Shown: positions 26,192 to 35,373, numbered from the stretch's first letter. The stretch: 45,717 nucleotides of DNA from Bradyrhizobium sacchari (GCF_002068095.1 NZ_LWIG01000033.1:382713-428429); one strand, 5' to 3'. Notes: generated by a model from the sequence alone, not told the origin. Translations and numbers: made by a program.

Positions 26192-26378
26192 AAAGCCGAT
26201 CCAAACGGGTGCGAGATGTCAAATTGCCGGGAACTAATGGCAGTGGGGTGTAAAATCGCCGGGATTGGCCCGTAACCATGCCACTTGGCCGGCCCGGCGG
26301 TAACCTTTCCAAGCCAGAAGTGGCATAGTCCGCTGAACCGATTCGCCGCCCCCGCGGCCCCCAAGCACATCAAGATAT

Positions 26379-28424
26379 ATGTCCAAGCAGTTGAAGCCAA
26401 AAGCAAAAGACGACTTTTTCGGCGGCGATGAGCCGAAGCCCCGCGCAGCCGCCAAGGCGGCGCCGCGTGGTAGCGGCGGGGAAGCCGACTACACCGCGGC
26501 CGACATCGAGGTGCTCGAAGGCCTCGAACCGGTGCGGCGCCGGCCCGGCATGTATATCGGCGGAACCGACGAGAAGGCGCTGCACCACCTGTTCGCCGAA
26601 GTCATCGACAACTCGATGGATGAGGCACTCGCGGGCCACGCGACCTTCATCGGAGTTGAGCTCAGCGCCGACGGGTTCCTGACCGTCACCGACAACGGCC
26701 GCGGCATCCCCATCGATCCGCACCCGAAATTCCCGAAGAAGTCGGCGCTCGAAGTCATCATGTGCACGCTGCATTCGGGCGGCAAGTTCGACAGCAAGGT
26801 CTACGAGACCTCGGGCGGCCTGCACGGCGTCGGCATCTCCGTCGTCAACGCCCTCTCCTCGCGCCTCGAGGTCGAGGTCGCGCGCAGCCAGAAGCTCTAT
26901 CGCATGAGCTTCGAGCGCGGCCATCCCAAGGGCAAGCTCGAGGATCTGGGCAAGGTCAACAACCGCCGCGGCACGCGCGTGCGCTTCAAGCCCGACACCG
27001 ACATCTTCGGCGCCAAGGCCGCGTTCAAGCCGCAGCGCCTGTTCAAGATGACGCGCTCGAAGGCCTATCTGTTCGGCGGCGTCGAGATCCGCTGGAACTG
27101 CGCGCCCGAGCTGTTGAAGGGCGTCGAGGACGTGCCGGCGGAGGCGACGTTCCATTTCCCTGGCGGCCTGAAGGACTATCTCGCCGCGGCAATCCATGCC
27201 GACACGCTGGTGCACCCCGACATCTTCTCGGGCAAGTCGGGCCGCAACGGCGCGCACGGCGCCTGCGAATGGGCCGTGGCGTGGACCGCCGATGCCGACG
27301 GCTTCCTGTCGTCCTACACCAACACCGTGCCGACGCCGGACGGCGGCACGCACGAGTCCGGCCTGCGCAGTGCGCTGCTGCGCGGCCTGAAGGATCACGC
27401 CGAGCGCGTCGGCCAGGGCAAGCGTGCCGCCTCCGTCACCTCCGAAGACGTGATGGTGGGCGCGGCCGTGATGCTCTCGGTGTTCGTGCGCGAGCCCGAA
27501 TTCCAGGGGCAGACCAAGGATCGCCTCGCCACCGCCGAAGCGCAGCGCATCGTCGAGCAGGCGATGAAGGATCCGTTCGACCATTGGCTGTCGGGCAATC
27601 CGAACATGGCGAACAGGCTGCTCGACTTCGTGATCGACCGCGCCGAGGAGCGCCTGCGCCGCCGCCAGGAGAAGGAGACGGCGCGCAAGACCGCCGGCAA
27701 GAAGCTGCGCCTGCCCGGCAAGCTCGCCGACTGCACCGATGCCGGCACCGAAGGCTCCGAGCTCTTCATCGTCGAGGGCGACTCGGCAGGCGGCAGCGCC
27801 AAGCAGGCGCGCGACCGCAAGACGCAAGCCGTGCTGCCGCTGCGCGGCAAGATCCTCAACGTCGCCTCCGCCGGCAAGGACAAGCTGACCGCGAACGCGC
27901 AGCTCTCCGACCTCGTGCAGGCGATCGGCTGCGGCCAGCTCCTGCACTATCGCGAAGAGGATCTGCGCTATCAGCGCATCATCATCATGACCGACGCCGA
28001 CGTCGACGGCGCTCACATCGCATCGCTGTTGATCACCTTCTTCTACCGGCAGATGCCGCGGCTGATCGACGAGGGCCATCTTTTCCTCGCGGTGCCGCCG
28101 CTCTACAAGCTGACCCACGGCTCCAAGTCGGTCTACGCCCGCGACGACGCGCACAAGGAGGCTCTACTCAAAAGCGAGTTCAACGCCAACGCCAAGGTCG
28201 AGGTGAACCGCTTCAAAGGTCTCGGCGAGATGATGCCGGCGCAGCTCAAGGAAACCACCATGGATCCGAGCAAGCGGACGCTGCTCAAGGTGGTGCTGCT
28301 CGCCGACGACCGCGACACGACAGCGGATTCGGTGGAACGGCTGATGGGCACCAAGGCCGAAGCCCGCTTCGCCTTCATCTCGGACAAGGCGGAATTTGCT
28401 AGCGAGGAGCTGCTGGACGTCTGA
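26379..28424 (+). CDS. parE: DNA topoisomerase IV subunit B
   Basis: A 681-residue ATPase subunit that, with ParC, separates linked daughter chromosomes. The GHKL ATPase domain has EVIDNSMDEAL, DNGRGIP and GGLHGVGISVVNALS. The TOPRIM domain has EGDSAGGSAKQARDRKTQA and IIMTDADVDGAHIASLL. Length and absence of the large GyrB insertions support ParE over GyrB. An acidic/basic N-terminal tail of about 35 residues precedes the first domain. No obvious ribosome-binding site is seen before the ATG. A Rho-independent terminator follows. Confidence 0.96.
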   Translation: MSKQLKPKAKDDFFGGDEPKPRAAAKAAPRGSGGEADYTAADIEVLEGLEPVRRRPGMYIGGTDEKALHHLFAEVIDNSMDEALAGHATFIGVELSADGFLTVTDNGRGIPIDPHPKFPKKSALEVIMCTLHSGGKFDSKVYETSGGLHGVGISVVNALSSRLEVEVARSQKLYRMSFERGHPKGKLEDLGKVNNRRGTRVRFKPDTDIFGAKAAFKPQRLFKMTRSKAYLFGGVEIRWNCAPELLKGVEDVPAEATFHFPGGLKDYLAAAIHADTLVHPDIFSGKSGRNGAHGACEWAVAWTADADGFLSSYTNTVPTPDGGTHESGLRSALLRGLKDHAERVGQGKRAASVTSEDVMVGAAVMLSVFVREPEFQGQTKDRLATAEAQRIVEQAMKDPFDHWLSGNPNMANRLLDFVIDRAEERLRRRQEKETARKTAGKKLRLPGKLADCTDAGTEGSELFIVEGDSAGGSAKQARDRKTQAVLPLRGKILNVASAGKDKLTANAQLSDLVQAIGCGQLLHYREEDLRYQRIIIMTDADVDGAHIASLLITFFYRQMPRLIDEGHLFLAVPPLYKLTHGSKSVYARDDAHKEALLKSEFNANAKVEVNRFKGLGEMMPAQLKETTMDPSKRTLLKVVLLADDRDTTADSVERLMGTKAEARFAFISDKAEFASEELLDV

Positions 28425-28442
28425 CGCCCGCGCGCTCCCGTC

Positions 28443-28474
28443 AAAAGGCCCCGGCTCCCGTCCGGGGCTTTTTT
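28443..28474 (+). terminator. Rho-independent terminator after parE
   Basis: GCCCCGG (28448-28454), a 7-base loop, CCGGGGC (28462-28468), then six T, preceded by AAAA. It lies 18 bases after the parE stop. Confidence 0.9.
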
Positions 28475-28824
28475 GATTTGGGGGGTATTGGCCACCGGCG
28501 AATCGTGCCGGGCGGCGACTGCGACTCGGCCAGCGAGTCAGCGGCACCAAGGCGAAGGCAGGACTGCCTGCATTTCGGACGAAACCGAATTTGCTAACGA
28601 AAGCTTACCTCGTCCCGCACTCCGATATTCCAGCAACACTTTGATTTTACGACTGTTTTCCGAAAGCCGGTGCAACCGCTCTCAAACCCCGCCGACCGGC
28701 GTTTTCCGGCGACTGTGCCTGCCCGGCAACAGCATTTCGGCAGGAAACGTCTATAGTCCGGGCATCAGATGACACGAACTTCAGTGCGCTCGCGCTGCTA
28801 CAGACCAAGGTTGGGGATTTTATC
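28475..28824. promoter_or_regulatory. Upstream region of Omp25-like gene
   Basis: About 350 bases between the parE terminator and the first Omp-like gene. No gene is supported. The segment 28590-28680 is AT-richer than its surroundings, and a -10-like TATAGT is at 28752-28757 without a good -35. TTGGGGA before the ATG could be the ribosome-binding site. Confidence 0.4.
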
Positions 28825-29616
28825 ATGAAGAAGATTGTGCTGGCTCTGACCGCGGTTGCGGCGATGACGGGTTCGGCTTCGGCGGCTGACCTCGCGGCCC
28901 GTCCTTACGTGAAGGCTCCGGTGGCTGCTCCGGTTGCCAGCTGGACCGGCTTCTACGTGTTCGGCGGCGGCGGCGGCGGTCTGTCGAACTCCGACCAGCG
29001 CATTCAGACCACGGCCACCGCGCTCCCGCTGACCATCGACCAGCGCCAGGGTGGCTCGGGCTGGTTCGGCACCGTCGGTCTCGGCTACGACTGGCAGTTC
29101 AGCGGCACCTGGGTCGCCGGCGTGTTCGCTGACGGTCAGTTCGGCAGCATCCGCAGCACCGTGCAGGATCCGATCTTCCCGACCGGCCCGATCACTGGTC
29201 GCCAGAAGCTGGAAGACTCCTGGGCCGCTGGTGTCCGCCTCGGCTGGCTGGTCGCTCCGAACGTTCTCTCCTACGTCAACGGCGGTTACTCCGGCGCCCA
29301 CTTCGGCAGCACGACCTTCACGACCTTGGCCGGCACCCCGGCTGGCGTCCACATCAACGGCTACAACCGCAACGGCTGGTTCATCGGCGGCGGCGTCGAG
29401 AACAACCTGAACATCTTCGGCATCCAGTCCCCGGGCTGGTTCATGAAGACCGAGTATCGTTCGGCCTTCTACAACGCCAAGACTTCGGACATTCTGACCG
29501 ACGGAACGAACGCTCTGACCACCCAGAGCATCCGCGCCAACAGCTGGAACCAGACGATCTCGACCTCGCTGGTCTACCGCTTCAACTGGACCGGTCCGGT
29601 CGTCGCCAAGTACTGA
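28825..29616 (+). CDS. Omp25/RopB-like outer-membrane beta-barrel protein
   Basis: A 263-residue outer-membrane protein. It has a clean signal peptide (MKKIVLALTAVAAMTGSASA, cleaved before A-D-L-A-A). The mature N-terminus contains the rhizobial Omp25 motif SWTGFYVFGGGGGG, followed by eight or more amphipathic strands, and it ends SLVYRFNWTGPVVAKY with a terminal aromatic. Codon usage is very biased and synonymous codons are narrow (GCC, GGC, AAG, CTG), suggesting high expression. It is a single-gene unit with its own terminator. A related protein lies at 31005-31766 on the other strand. Confidence 0.9.
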   Translation: MKKIVLALTAVAAMTGSASAADLAARPYVKAPVAAPVASWTGFYVFGGGGGGLSNSDQRIQTTATALPLTIDQRQGGSGWFGTVGLGYDWQFSGTWVAGVFADGQFGSIRSTVQDPIFPTGPITGRQKLEDSWAAGVRLGWLVAPNVLSYVNGGYSGAHFGSTTFTTLAGTPAGVHINGYNRNGWFIGGGVENNLNIFGIQSPGWFMKTEYRSAFYNAKTSDILTDGTNALTTQSIRANSWNQTISTSLVYRFNWTGPVVAKY

Positions 29617-29653
29617 GCGACCGCGCACTGATCCGAACGCAAGTTCAGACGTC

Positions 29654-29681
29654 AAAGCCCCGGCATCGCCCGGGGCTTTTT
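29654..29681 (+). terminator. Rho-independent terminator after Omp25-like gene
   Basis: GCCCCGG (29657-29663), a 6-base loop, CCGGGGC (29670-29676), then a T-run, preceded by AAA. The stem has the same sequence as the parE terminator. Confidence 0.88.
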
Positions 29682-29930
29682 CGTTGTTGAGGGCCGTCAG
29701 CGCTATGACCCTCGCCTTCAGCGACCGGCGCGCCCTTCGAAGCCGACTTTCGATCCTGCACCAGTCGTCATCGCTGATCATCTCGCCCGAGGCATCACGC
29801 TTCCCGCAGCCCTGCAGCCCGGCCCATTGTATCCGAGCCAAAGCAACGGCTAGTCTTGCGGCAAGCTTTCGGAACCGCGGCAATCGTTGATGCCGCAGAC
29901 CCGACAGAATCAGACCAACGGGAGGAAAGC
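29682..29930. other. Intergenic region before small membrane protein
   Basis: The gap between the Omp-like gene and the small membrane protein is 314 bases in all, and this part follows the terminator. No gene is supported. A minus-strand open frame through this stretch reads into the terminator and antisense to the Omp gene and lacks a ribosome-binding site. Confidence 0.45.
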
Positions 29931-30116
29931 ATGCGCAGATTTCTGCTAGTCGCAGGCCTGTTTGCGACCGCCGTCGGGCTGCTCTGGATCGGCCAAGGCA
30001 CAGGCACGGTGCCCTGGCCGCGATCGAGCTTCATGGTCAACCAGTTGCAATGGGCCGGCTATGGCGCAGCCATGGCCGGCTTCGGACTGGTCCTGATCTG
30101 GCAGAGCAACCAATAG
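29931..30116 (+). CDS. Small two-helix membrane protein
   Basis: A 61-residue protein with two hydrophobic segments (RFLLVAGLFATAVGLLWIG and AGYGAAMAGFGLVLIW), joined by a short loop with VPWPRSSFMVN. Function unknown. The start is fixed by a perfect GGAGGAA site 6 bases before the ATG. The SDR gene starts 20 bases after its stop, so the two are probably co-transcribed. Confidence 0.8.
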   Translation: MRRFLLVAGLFATAVGLLWIGQGTGTVPWPRSSFMVNQLQWAGYGAAMAGFGLVLIWQSNQ

Positions 30117-30136
30117 AAGAAACCAGGGAATACAGC

Positions 30137-30907
30137 ATGACATCCAACCGCTTCGATCTTCGCGGCAAGGTCGCCGTCGTCACAGGAGGCAATGGCGGCA
30201 TCGGACTTGGCCTCGCCCACGGACTTGCCGACGCCGGCGCCGATATCGCCGTGGTCGGACGCAACGAAACCAAGTCGGCCGCGGCCGTTGCCGATCTCGA
30301 GCAGCGGGGCGTGAAGGCGATTGCGGTTGCCACCGACGTGACCGACAGGGCGGCCGTCGCCGCCATGATCGACCGCGTCGTCAAGGAATTCGGCCGCATC
30401 GACATCCTCATCAACAATGCCGGCATGAGCATCCGCAAGCCGCCTCACGAGCTCGAGCTCGACGAGTGGAACAAGGTGATCGACACCAACCTCACCAGCG
30501 CCTTCGTGTGCTCGAAGCTCGCCTATCCAGCGCTGAAAGCGTCCGGCAACGGCAAGGTAATCAATATCGGCTCGATGATGTCGATCTTCGGCGCGAGCTT
30601 TGCGACCGCCTATGCAGCGAGCAAGGGCGGCATCGTGCAGTACACGCGCGCCTGCGCCAATGCCTGGGCCCCCGACAACATCCAGGTGAACGCCATCCTG
30701 CCGGGCTGGATCGACACCGACCTCACCCGAGGCGCGCGGCAGCAGGTGGCCGGATTGCACGAGCGCGTCCTGGCGCGCACACCTGCGGGCCGCTGGGGCG
30801 ACATCGACGACTTCGCCGGCATCGCGGTGTTCCTCGCCTCGCCGGCGTCCAACTTCGTTACGGGCACCGCGATCCCGGTCGACGGCGGGTTTTCGGTGAT
30901 GGCCTGA
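30137..30907 (+). CDS. Classical SDR-family oxidoreductase
   Basis: A 256-residue NAD(P)-dependent alcohol dehydrogenase/ketoreductase. The cofactor loop is VVTGGNGGIGLGLA, the NNAG motif is ILINNAGMS, and the catalytic Ser (NIGSMMS) and Tyr-Lys (TAYAASKGG) are present. Sequence resembles 2-deoxy-gluconate or 3-oxoacyl-reductase-like SDRs often called glucose 1-dehydrogenase; the substrate is not settled. ATG at 30137 with AGGGAA upstream. It is second in a two-gene unit with the small membrane protein and ends at a bidirectional terminator shared with the convergent Omp-like gene. Confidence 0.9.
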   Translation: MTSNRFDLRGKVAVVTGGNGGIGLGLAHGLADAGADIAVVGRNETKSAAAVADLEQRGVKAIAVATDVTDRAAVAAMIDRVVKEFGRIDILINNAGMSIRKPPHELELDEWNKVIDTNLTSAFVCSKLAYPALKASGNGKVINIGSMMSIFGASFATAYAASKGGIVQYTRACANAWAPDNIQVNAILPGWIDTDLTRGARQQVAGLHERVLARTPAGRWGDIDDFAGIAVFLASPASNFVTGTAIPVDGGFSVMA

Positions 30908-30930
30908 AGGGGCGCGTACGCTGCGCGCAA

Positions 30931-30960
30931 AAAGAAGCCCCGGCATGGCCGGGGCTTTGA
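30931..30960. terminator. Bidirectional terminator between SDR and Omp-like genes
   Basis: GCCCCGGC (30937-30944), loop ATG, GCCGGGGC (30948-30955), followed by TTT. A-rich sequence precedes it, so it can act on both strands for the two convergent genes. Confidence 0.75.
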
Positions 30961-31004
30961 ATTTGGCAGTGATCGTCTTCTTTTGCTGATTGGTCGTTCG
31001 TTGC

Positions 31005-31766
31005 TCAGTAGCGCGCGATGACCGGCGCGTCGAACTTGTAGCTCGCGCGTACGACGGCCCACTGGATGTCGCGCGGCTTGGCATCGAAGGTGTAGTTACC
31101 CGAGAGGCCGCCGAGCTGATAGGTCTGGCTGCCGAAGGCCGCGTAATTGTATTCGAGGCCGACGATCCAGTTGCGGGTGACGCCGTATTCCCAGCCGGCG
31201 CCGACGGTCCAGCCATTGGCCCAGTGAGTCTGACCGCCGGTAGTCGTCACGACCGGGTCGGTGACCGAGAGCCGGTTGTTGACGCCCGCGTAGCCGCCCT
31301 TGATGTAGAAGAGGTTGTTCTGCACGGCAAAGCCGGCACGACCGACCACCGTCACCAGCACGTTGGCTCGCCAGGAGAACACGTCGTTCGCAGGGCCAAA
31401 GACGGTGTTCCTGAACGAACCCTGGTTGTCGAGGCCGGAGATCGTGCCTTCCATGCCGAACACGTAATTGTTCGCCTGCCAGTTGTAGCCGATCTGGGCA
31501 CCGCCCATGACGCCCGAATTGCGCTGACGAAAGCCCTGGCCCGGGACGAGGTCGCCGAACGTCGAGAAGTTGCCGTTGTTGATGAACTGCTCATTGGTCC
31601 ATGCGCCGCCGATGTGGCCGCCGACATAGAAACCGGTCCAGTTGAACAGCGGCTCGACATAGGCCGGCGCCTTCGTGTAGCGCGCACCGAGATCGGCGGC
31701 GGACGCAGCACCAGTCGAAACCAGAGCGGTCGTGCAGGCGAAGGCAGCAATCAACTTGTTACGCAT
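31005..31766 (-). CDS. Omp25-like outer-membrane beta-barrel protein
   Basis: A 253-residue outer-membrane protein. The signal peptide (MRNKLIAAFACTTALVSTGA, cleaved before A-D-L-G-A-R) is followed by LFNWTGFYVGGHIGGAW, the same motif as in the protein at 28825. It ends in VRASYKFDAPVIARY with a terminal aromatic. The start at 31766 is chosen to give a standard signal peptide; an upstream in-frame start at 31808 would add a polar stretch. It is likely a single-gene unit. The two Omp-like genes flank the SDR pair in opposite directions. Confidence 0.9.
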   Translation of the reverse strand: MRNKLIAAFACTTALVSTGAASAADLGARYTKAPAYVEPLFNWTGFYVGGHIGGAWTNEQFINNGNFSTFGDLVPGQGFRQRNSGVMGGAQIGYNWQANNYVFGMEGTISGLDNQGSFRNTVFGPANDVFSWRANVLVTVVGRAGFAVQNNLFYIKGGYAGVNNRLSVTDPVVTTTGGQTHWANGWTVGAGWEYGVTRNWIVGLEYNYAAFGSQTYQLGGLSGNYTFDAKPRDIQWAVVRASYKFDAPVIARY

Positions 31767-31944
31767 GGTACACCCCGTGTCCTTTGATGGGCGCACGGTC
31801 ACACGCAACCCTTACTCAAATTTGAATCAAGAAAGTTAAGACGCGGGATCGGCGATCCGCGCGCTTTGAATCCGCCCTCGCTGTTGCACGCGCGCAACGC
31901 GCCACGCGCGATTTAACGCCGCATTATCCCTACCGATTGCTCTG

Positions 31945-33180
31945 CTACGATGCCGCCGCGGCCTTCGACTGCACGTGCTCGGGCCGCACACCGAGCGCGA
32001 TCAACCGCGCCGGGATGCCCTGGAGCCATGGCAGCGCGGTGATCAGGCGAACGATCAGCGGCACCTTCAGCGGCCGCTCGCCGCCCTGCAACGCGCCGCT
32101 GATGATGTTGTTCTGCACGACCACCTGCATGCGTTGCGTCATCCGCACCGGAAATTCGCGCCGGCGGCGTACGGCGTCGAGCTCATCCTCGGACGGACAG
32201 CCGCGCCCAAGCTTGTCCGCGAGCAGATTGGCGGTCGCCACCGCATCCTGTACGGCCAGATTGACGCCGACACCGCCGACCGGCGACATCGCATGGGCGG
32301 CATCGCCAATGAGCAGCAGGCCCGGCCGCGTCCAGCGCTTCAGGCGATTGATCGCGACGGTGAGCAGCTTGACGTCATCGAAGCTCTTCACGTCGGCAAT
32401 GCCGGACCGGAGGACCGGCGCCATGCGCACGACGTCGTCGAGCAACGCCTGCAATCCCCTCGCCTTCACCGCATCATGCTGTCCCTTGGCGATGACATAG
32501 GCGCATTGCCAGTAGTCACCGCGATCGAAGGTGATCATCATCTTGCCGGGCTCGATGCGCGCAAACAGGTTCTCGGTTTCGTCAGCCTTGCGGCCGGCGC
32601 GGAACCACAGCACGTCCATCGGCGCGCCGATCTCCTCGACCTCGAGGCCGGCGCGCTCGCGCACCGTCGAATGCCGGCCGTCGCAGGCGACGGTGAGATC
32701 GGCCTCGATGTCGATGGCACCGTCCGGCGTCTTCGCCCGGACGCCGGCGATGGTGTCGCCGCGGCGGATCAGATCGACGGCCTCGGTGTTCATCATGACC
32801 TTGAGCGAGGCAAAGCGCCGGCCCGCCTCGCGCAGGAAATTGAGGAAGTCCCATTGCGGCATGAAGGCGATGAACGGGTACTTGGTGTGCAGCCGGCTGA
32901 GATCGGCGATCCGCACCGGCGTACCGCCGAACAGTCCATCCATCTTCTGCAACCGCTGATGCGGCAGCTCTAGGAACCCGTCGATCAGGCCGAGCTCATC
33001 CATCACCTGAAGCGTCGAGGGATGCACGGTGTCGCCGCGAAAGTCCCGAAAGAAATCCGCATGCCTCTCCAGCACGACGACGTCGATGCCGGCGCGCCCG
33101 AGCAGATAGCCGAGCATCATGCCGGCCGGACCGCCGCCGACGATGCAACACCGCACTTTTACGGAGGAACTCGGGTTCAA
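31945..33180 (-). CDS. FAD-dependent monooxygenase (UbiH/PHBH-like)
   Basis: A 411-residue flavoprotein. The N-terminal FAD loop is CCIVGGGPAGMMLGYLLGRAG, with VVVLERH after it. The second FAD motif is LLIGDAAHAMSPVGGVGVN near residue 285. This is the pattern of class A aromatic hydroxylases and related oxidoreductases. The gene appears to start with TTG at 33180 (GAGGGCG 6 bases before); a downstream GTG at 33156 is possible but would leave almost nothing before the FAD loop. No operon partner; substrate unknown. Confidence 0.87.
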   Translation of the reverse strand: MNPSSSVKVRCCIVGGGPAGMMLGYLLGRAGIDVVVLERHADFFRDFRGDTVHPSTLQVMDELGLIDGFLELPHQRLQKMDGLFGGTPVRIADLSRLHTKYPFIAFMPQWDFLNFLREAGRRFASLKVMMNTEAVDLIRRGDTIAGVRAKTPDGAIDIEADLTVACDGRHSTVRERAGLEVEEIGAPMDVLWFRAGRKADETENLFARIEPGKMMITFDRGDYWQCAYVIAKGQHDAVKARGLQALLDDVVRMAPVLRSGIADVKSFDDVKLLTVAINRLKRWTRPGLLLIGDAAHAMSPVGGVGVNLAVQDAVATANLLADKLGRGCPSEDELDAVRRRREFPVRMTQRMQVVVQNNIISGALQGGERPLKVPLIVRLITALPWLQGIPARLIALGVRPEHVQSKAAAAS

Positions 33181-33299
33181 GGGCCGCCCTCATTTACGAG
33201 TTAAGCTTTCTGTGCAGTGCAGCAAGCAAGTTTAATTTGCCGCGGTTGCGAATGCCCGTTAGCGTTTCTGCAAAATTCGATTTGCTTCAGGAAATTGCA

Positions 33300-33584
33300 G
33301 TGCAGACGATCCTTATACTGCTCGGCGTCTGGATCCTGATCAACGTGCTTTTCGTCGTGGTCATGATCCCGCCCCGCAAGCCGCGGACCCCCGATCCGGG
33401 CCCGACCGGTACGCTTGCGCCGGTGCCCATTAACCAGAACGGCTACCCATTCGAGGAGCAGGAAAAGCTCCTGCTGCGCCACGTCGTCATCTCGATTGCG
33501 ATGGGCGCATTCTTCTCGCTGACGCCTCCGTTGATCGAGGCCTTCGAGTCCATCAAGCGCTTCATCCGGAGGCGGCGCGCCTAA
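33300..33584 (+). CDS. Small membrane protein, unknown function
   Basis: About 94 residues from a GTG at 33300 (AGGAAA 8 bases upstream), or 110 from an ATG at 33252 that lacks a site. It has an N-terminal helix (TILILLGVWILINVLFVVV), then a proline-rich linker with RKPRTPDPGPTG, a second hydrophobic stretch (HVVISIAMGAFFSLT), and a basic end (FIRRRRA). Both termini probably face the cytoplasm. No family recognised. Confidence 0.65.
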   Translation: MQTILILLGVWILINVLFVVVMIPPRKPRTPDPGPTGTLAPVPINQNGYPFEEQEKLLLRHVVISIAMGAFFSLTPPLIEAFESIKRFIRRRRA

Positions 33585-33685
33585 AGCGCGATGAAATTGC
33601 GATCAATCGTCATCGCGCTGTATGTTATTGCTTGAGCATGATCTTTTCGGAAAACCGCTTCGCACGTTTCCGGATCACACTCTAG
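33585..33685. repeat. Intergenic palindromic repeat, family 1, copy B (extended)
   Basis: It begins right after the small membrane protein stop. The outer part is an inverted repeat AGCGCGATGA / TCATCGCGCT (33585-33594 and 33610-33619). The inner part (33632-33685, TTGAGCATGATC to ACTCTAG, core CGGAAAACCGCTTC) matches copy A at 17173-17225. Confidence 0.75.
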
Positions 33686-33717
33686 CGGACGTGCCCTCGA
33701 CACGTCCCCCTGAATGA

Positions 33718-35232
33718 TCAATTGTTGCTGCGGTTCGCGCTGCGAAAGCTCTTGATCTCCGAGACGCTGCCGTCGCGATAGGTCAGCTCCACCGAGACGA
33801 ACTGCGTGGCCGGTGCCAGCTTCATGTAGAGCGGCATGCCGGCGCTGATCGCGCTGGGGTCACGCATGTCGCAATTCGGCATCTTCAGCACCTGATTGGG
33901 CACGGCGGTGTCGATGCCGATGCGCACTTCGCGGATGGCGCAGCGATACGACACGAGGTGCGTGTAATAGACCAGCAGGCCGTTGAACTCGCGGAATGAC
34001 AGCCAGCTCGTCGAGGTCATGTCGAGGATCTTGCGCTGGTCGCGGATCAGTGCGGCCTCGGGATCGAACCTGATCGGGAACGGACCCTGCATGTCGCCCG
34101 ACTGGTCGACGTAGCGGACCTCGATGGTGCCGGCTTGCGCATCCGGCGGCAGTTCGATCGACGGGTTCGGCATCCGCTTGCGCGTGCGCGGATCGAGCGT
34201 GTCGATGAATCCGGTCTCGCGGAAATCGCCCTTACCTGCCATACGCCAGGAAATACCGAGCGTCGGGTCGGCGAAGGAGAACACCACGCTCCAGCCGCCA
34301 TTGTGGCGCGAAAAGCTCGCGATCGGCGCGTTGGTGGTTTCCTCCTTCGGCACGCGCGGGACAGAGACCGGCGGCAGCGCCGCGAGCTTCTGCGCCGGCG
34401 GATCGGCCGGGCGCGCGGCGGCGTCTTTCGTGATGCCGCTCAGGAAGACGTCGTCGACCATCTGGTCGAAATAGACCGGCACCTGGCGGTGCTTGACGGT
34501 GTCGGCCATTTCGCTGACGAGCCGGCGGGTGCGCTGGGCCACCTGCACGAGGTTCTCGCCGGGCTGCAGCAGCTCCCTGGCGAAGGTGCGCGTGAACACC
34601 GAATTGGGATTGGCGTCGTCGTTGGAGAGGCGATCGAGCGCGGTCTGGCGGGGACCGGCCGAGAACACCGAGAACACGCCCTCAGGCAGTTGAACCATCG
34701 GCGCAAGCCCGCCGCCGCCGGCGACCGCGCGCGTGCCGGCGCGCTCGAACGGATTGTTGCGACAGGCATCGAACACCAGGATGGAGGTCCGCGCCTTCTT
34801 GTTCTGGAGGCGCTCGACAATGCGGTCGGCCAGGATCGAGGCGTCGCGCACCAGCTCTTCCTGCCCTTCGGTCGCCGCCGGCACGTCGGTCGGCAGCAGA
34901 TAGTTCTGGCCCGCGATCTCGAAGCCGTGACCGGCGTAGAAGAAGAACGCGGTGTCGCCGGGCTCGATCGTCCGGTCGAAGGCAAGCAACGTCTCGGAGA
35001 ATTGCTGGCGGTTCTGGTTCTCGGCGACCATCACCTGGAAGCCGAGCTGCTTCAGCGTATCGCCCATGGTGCGGGCGTCGTTGACGGCCTTGAGCAGCTT
35101 GGGAACGTTCCTGTAATCGTTGTTGCCGACGACCAGCGCGACGCGCTTCTCGGCCTGCGCGGGAGCTGCCAGGCCGCTCAAGCTCAACGCGAGGCCGAGG
35201 GCTGCAAAAATTCTGAAAAGCCGACGCGTCAT
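33718..35232 (-). CDS. Secreted caspase-like (C14/metacaspase) family protein
   Basis: A 504-residue protein with a signal peptide (residues 1-27, ending P-A-Q-A) and an N-terminal caspase-like domain: KRVALVVGNNDYRNVPKLLK, FFYAGHGFEI with catalytic H102, and LVFDACRNNPF with catalytic C157. Both residues of the dyad are kept, so proteolysis is plausible. The C-terminal half after about residue 300 is a separate beta-rich domain of unknown role, perhaps substrate binding. In rhizobia such exported caspase-like proteins are common but mostly uncharacterised. It is divergent from the AraC gene; location is periplasm or outside. Confidence 0.9.
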   Translation of the reverse strand: MTRRLFRIFAALGLALSLSGLAAPAQAEKRVALVVGNNDYRNVPKLLKAVNDARTMGDTLKQLGFQVMVAENQNRQQFSETLLAFDRTIEPGDTAFFFYAGHGFEIAGQNYLLPTDVPAATEGQEELVRDASILADRIVERLQNKKARTSILVFDACRNNPFERAGTRAVAGGGGLAPMVQLPEGVFSVFSAGPRQTALDRLSNDDANPNSVFTRTFARELLQPGENLVQVAQRTRRLVSEMADTVKHRQVPVYFDQMVDDVFLSGITKDAAARPADPPAQKLAALPPVSVPRVPKEETTNAPIASFSRHNGGWSVVFSFADPTLGISWRMAGKGDFRETGFIDTLDPRTRKRMPNPSIELPPDAQAGTIEVRYVDQSGDMQGPFPIRFDPEAALIRDQRKILDMTSTSWLSFREFNGLLVYYTHLVSYRCAIREVRIGIDTAVPNQVLKMPNCDMRDPSAISAGMPLYMKLAPATQFVSVELTYRDGSVSEIKSFRSANRSNN

Positions 35233-35373
35233 CGAAAAAACCCGTTGCAGAATGGCCCATGACGGCTCCCCTCGAACGGTCGTTCATTGGAGCCTTCCCC
35301 GTTGATGTGATAGTCGGCCCAGCCATATCGGGGGTTCAACCCATCCAGGTTCGGGTTCCATCATCTCGCTATG

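Noticed and set aside
26370..28154. Minus-strand open frame of 594 codons over parE
   Set aside because: Antisense shadow of parE with no domain or ribosome-binding site.
28798..29883. Minus-strand open frame antisense to the Omp25-like gene
   Set aside because: It runs through a terminator and a highly expressed gene and has no ribosome-binding site. The first part looked mildly protein-like but has no support.
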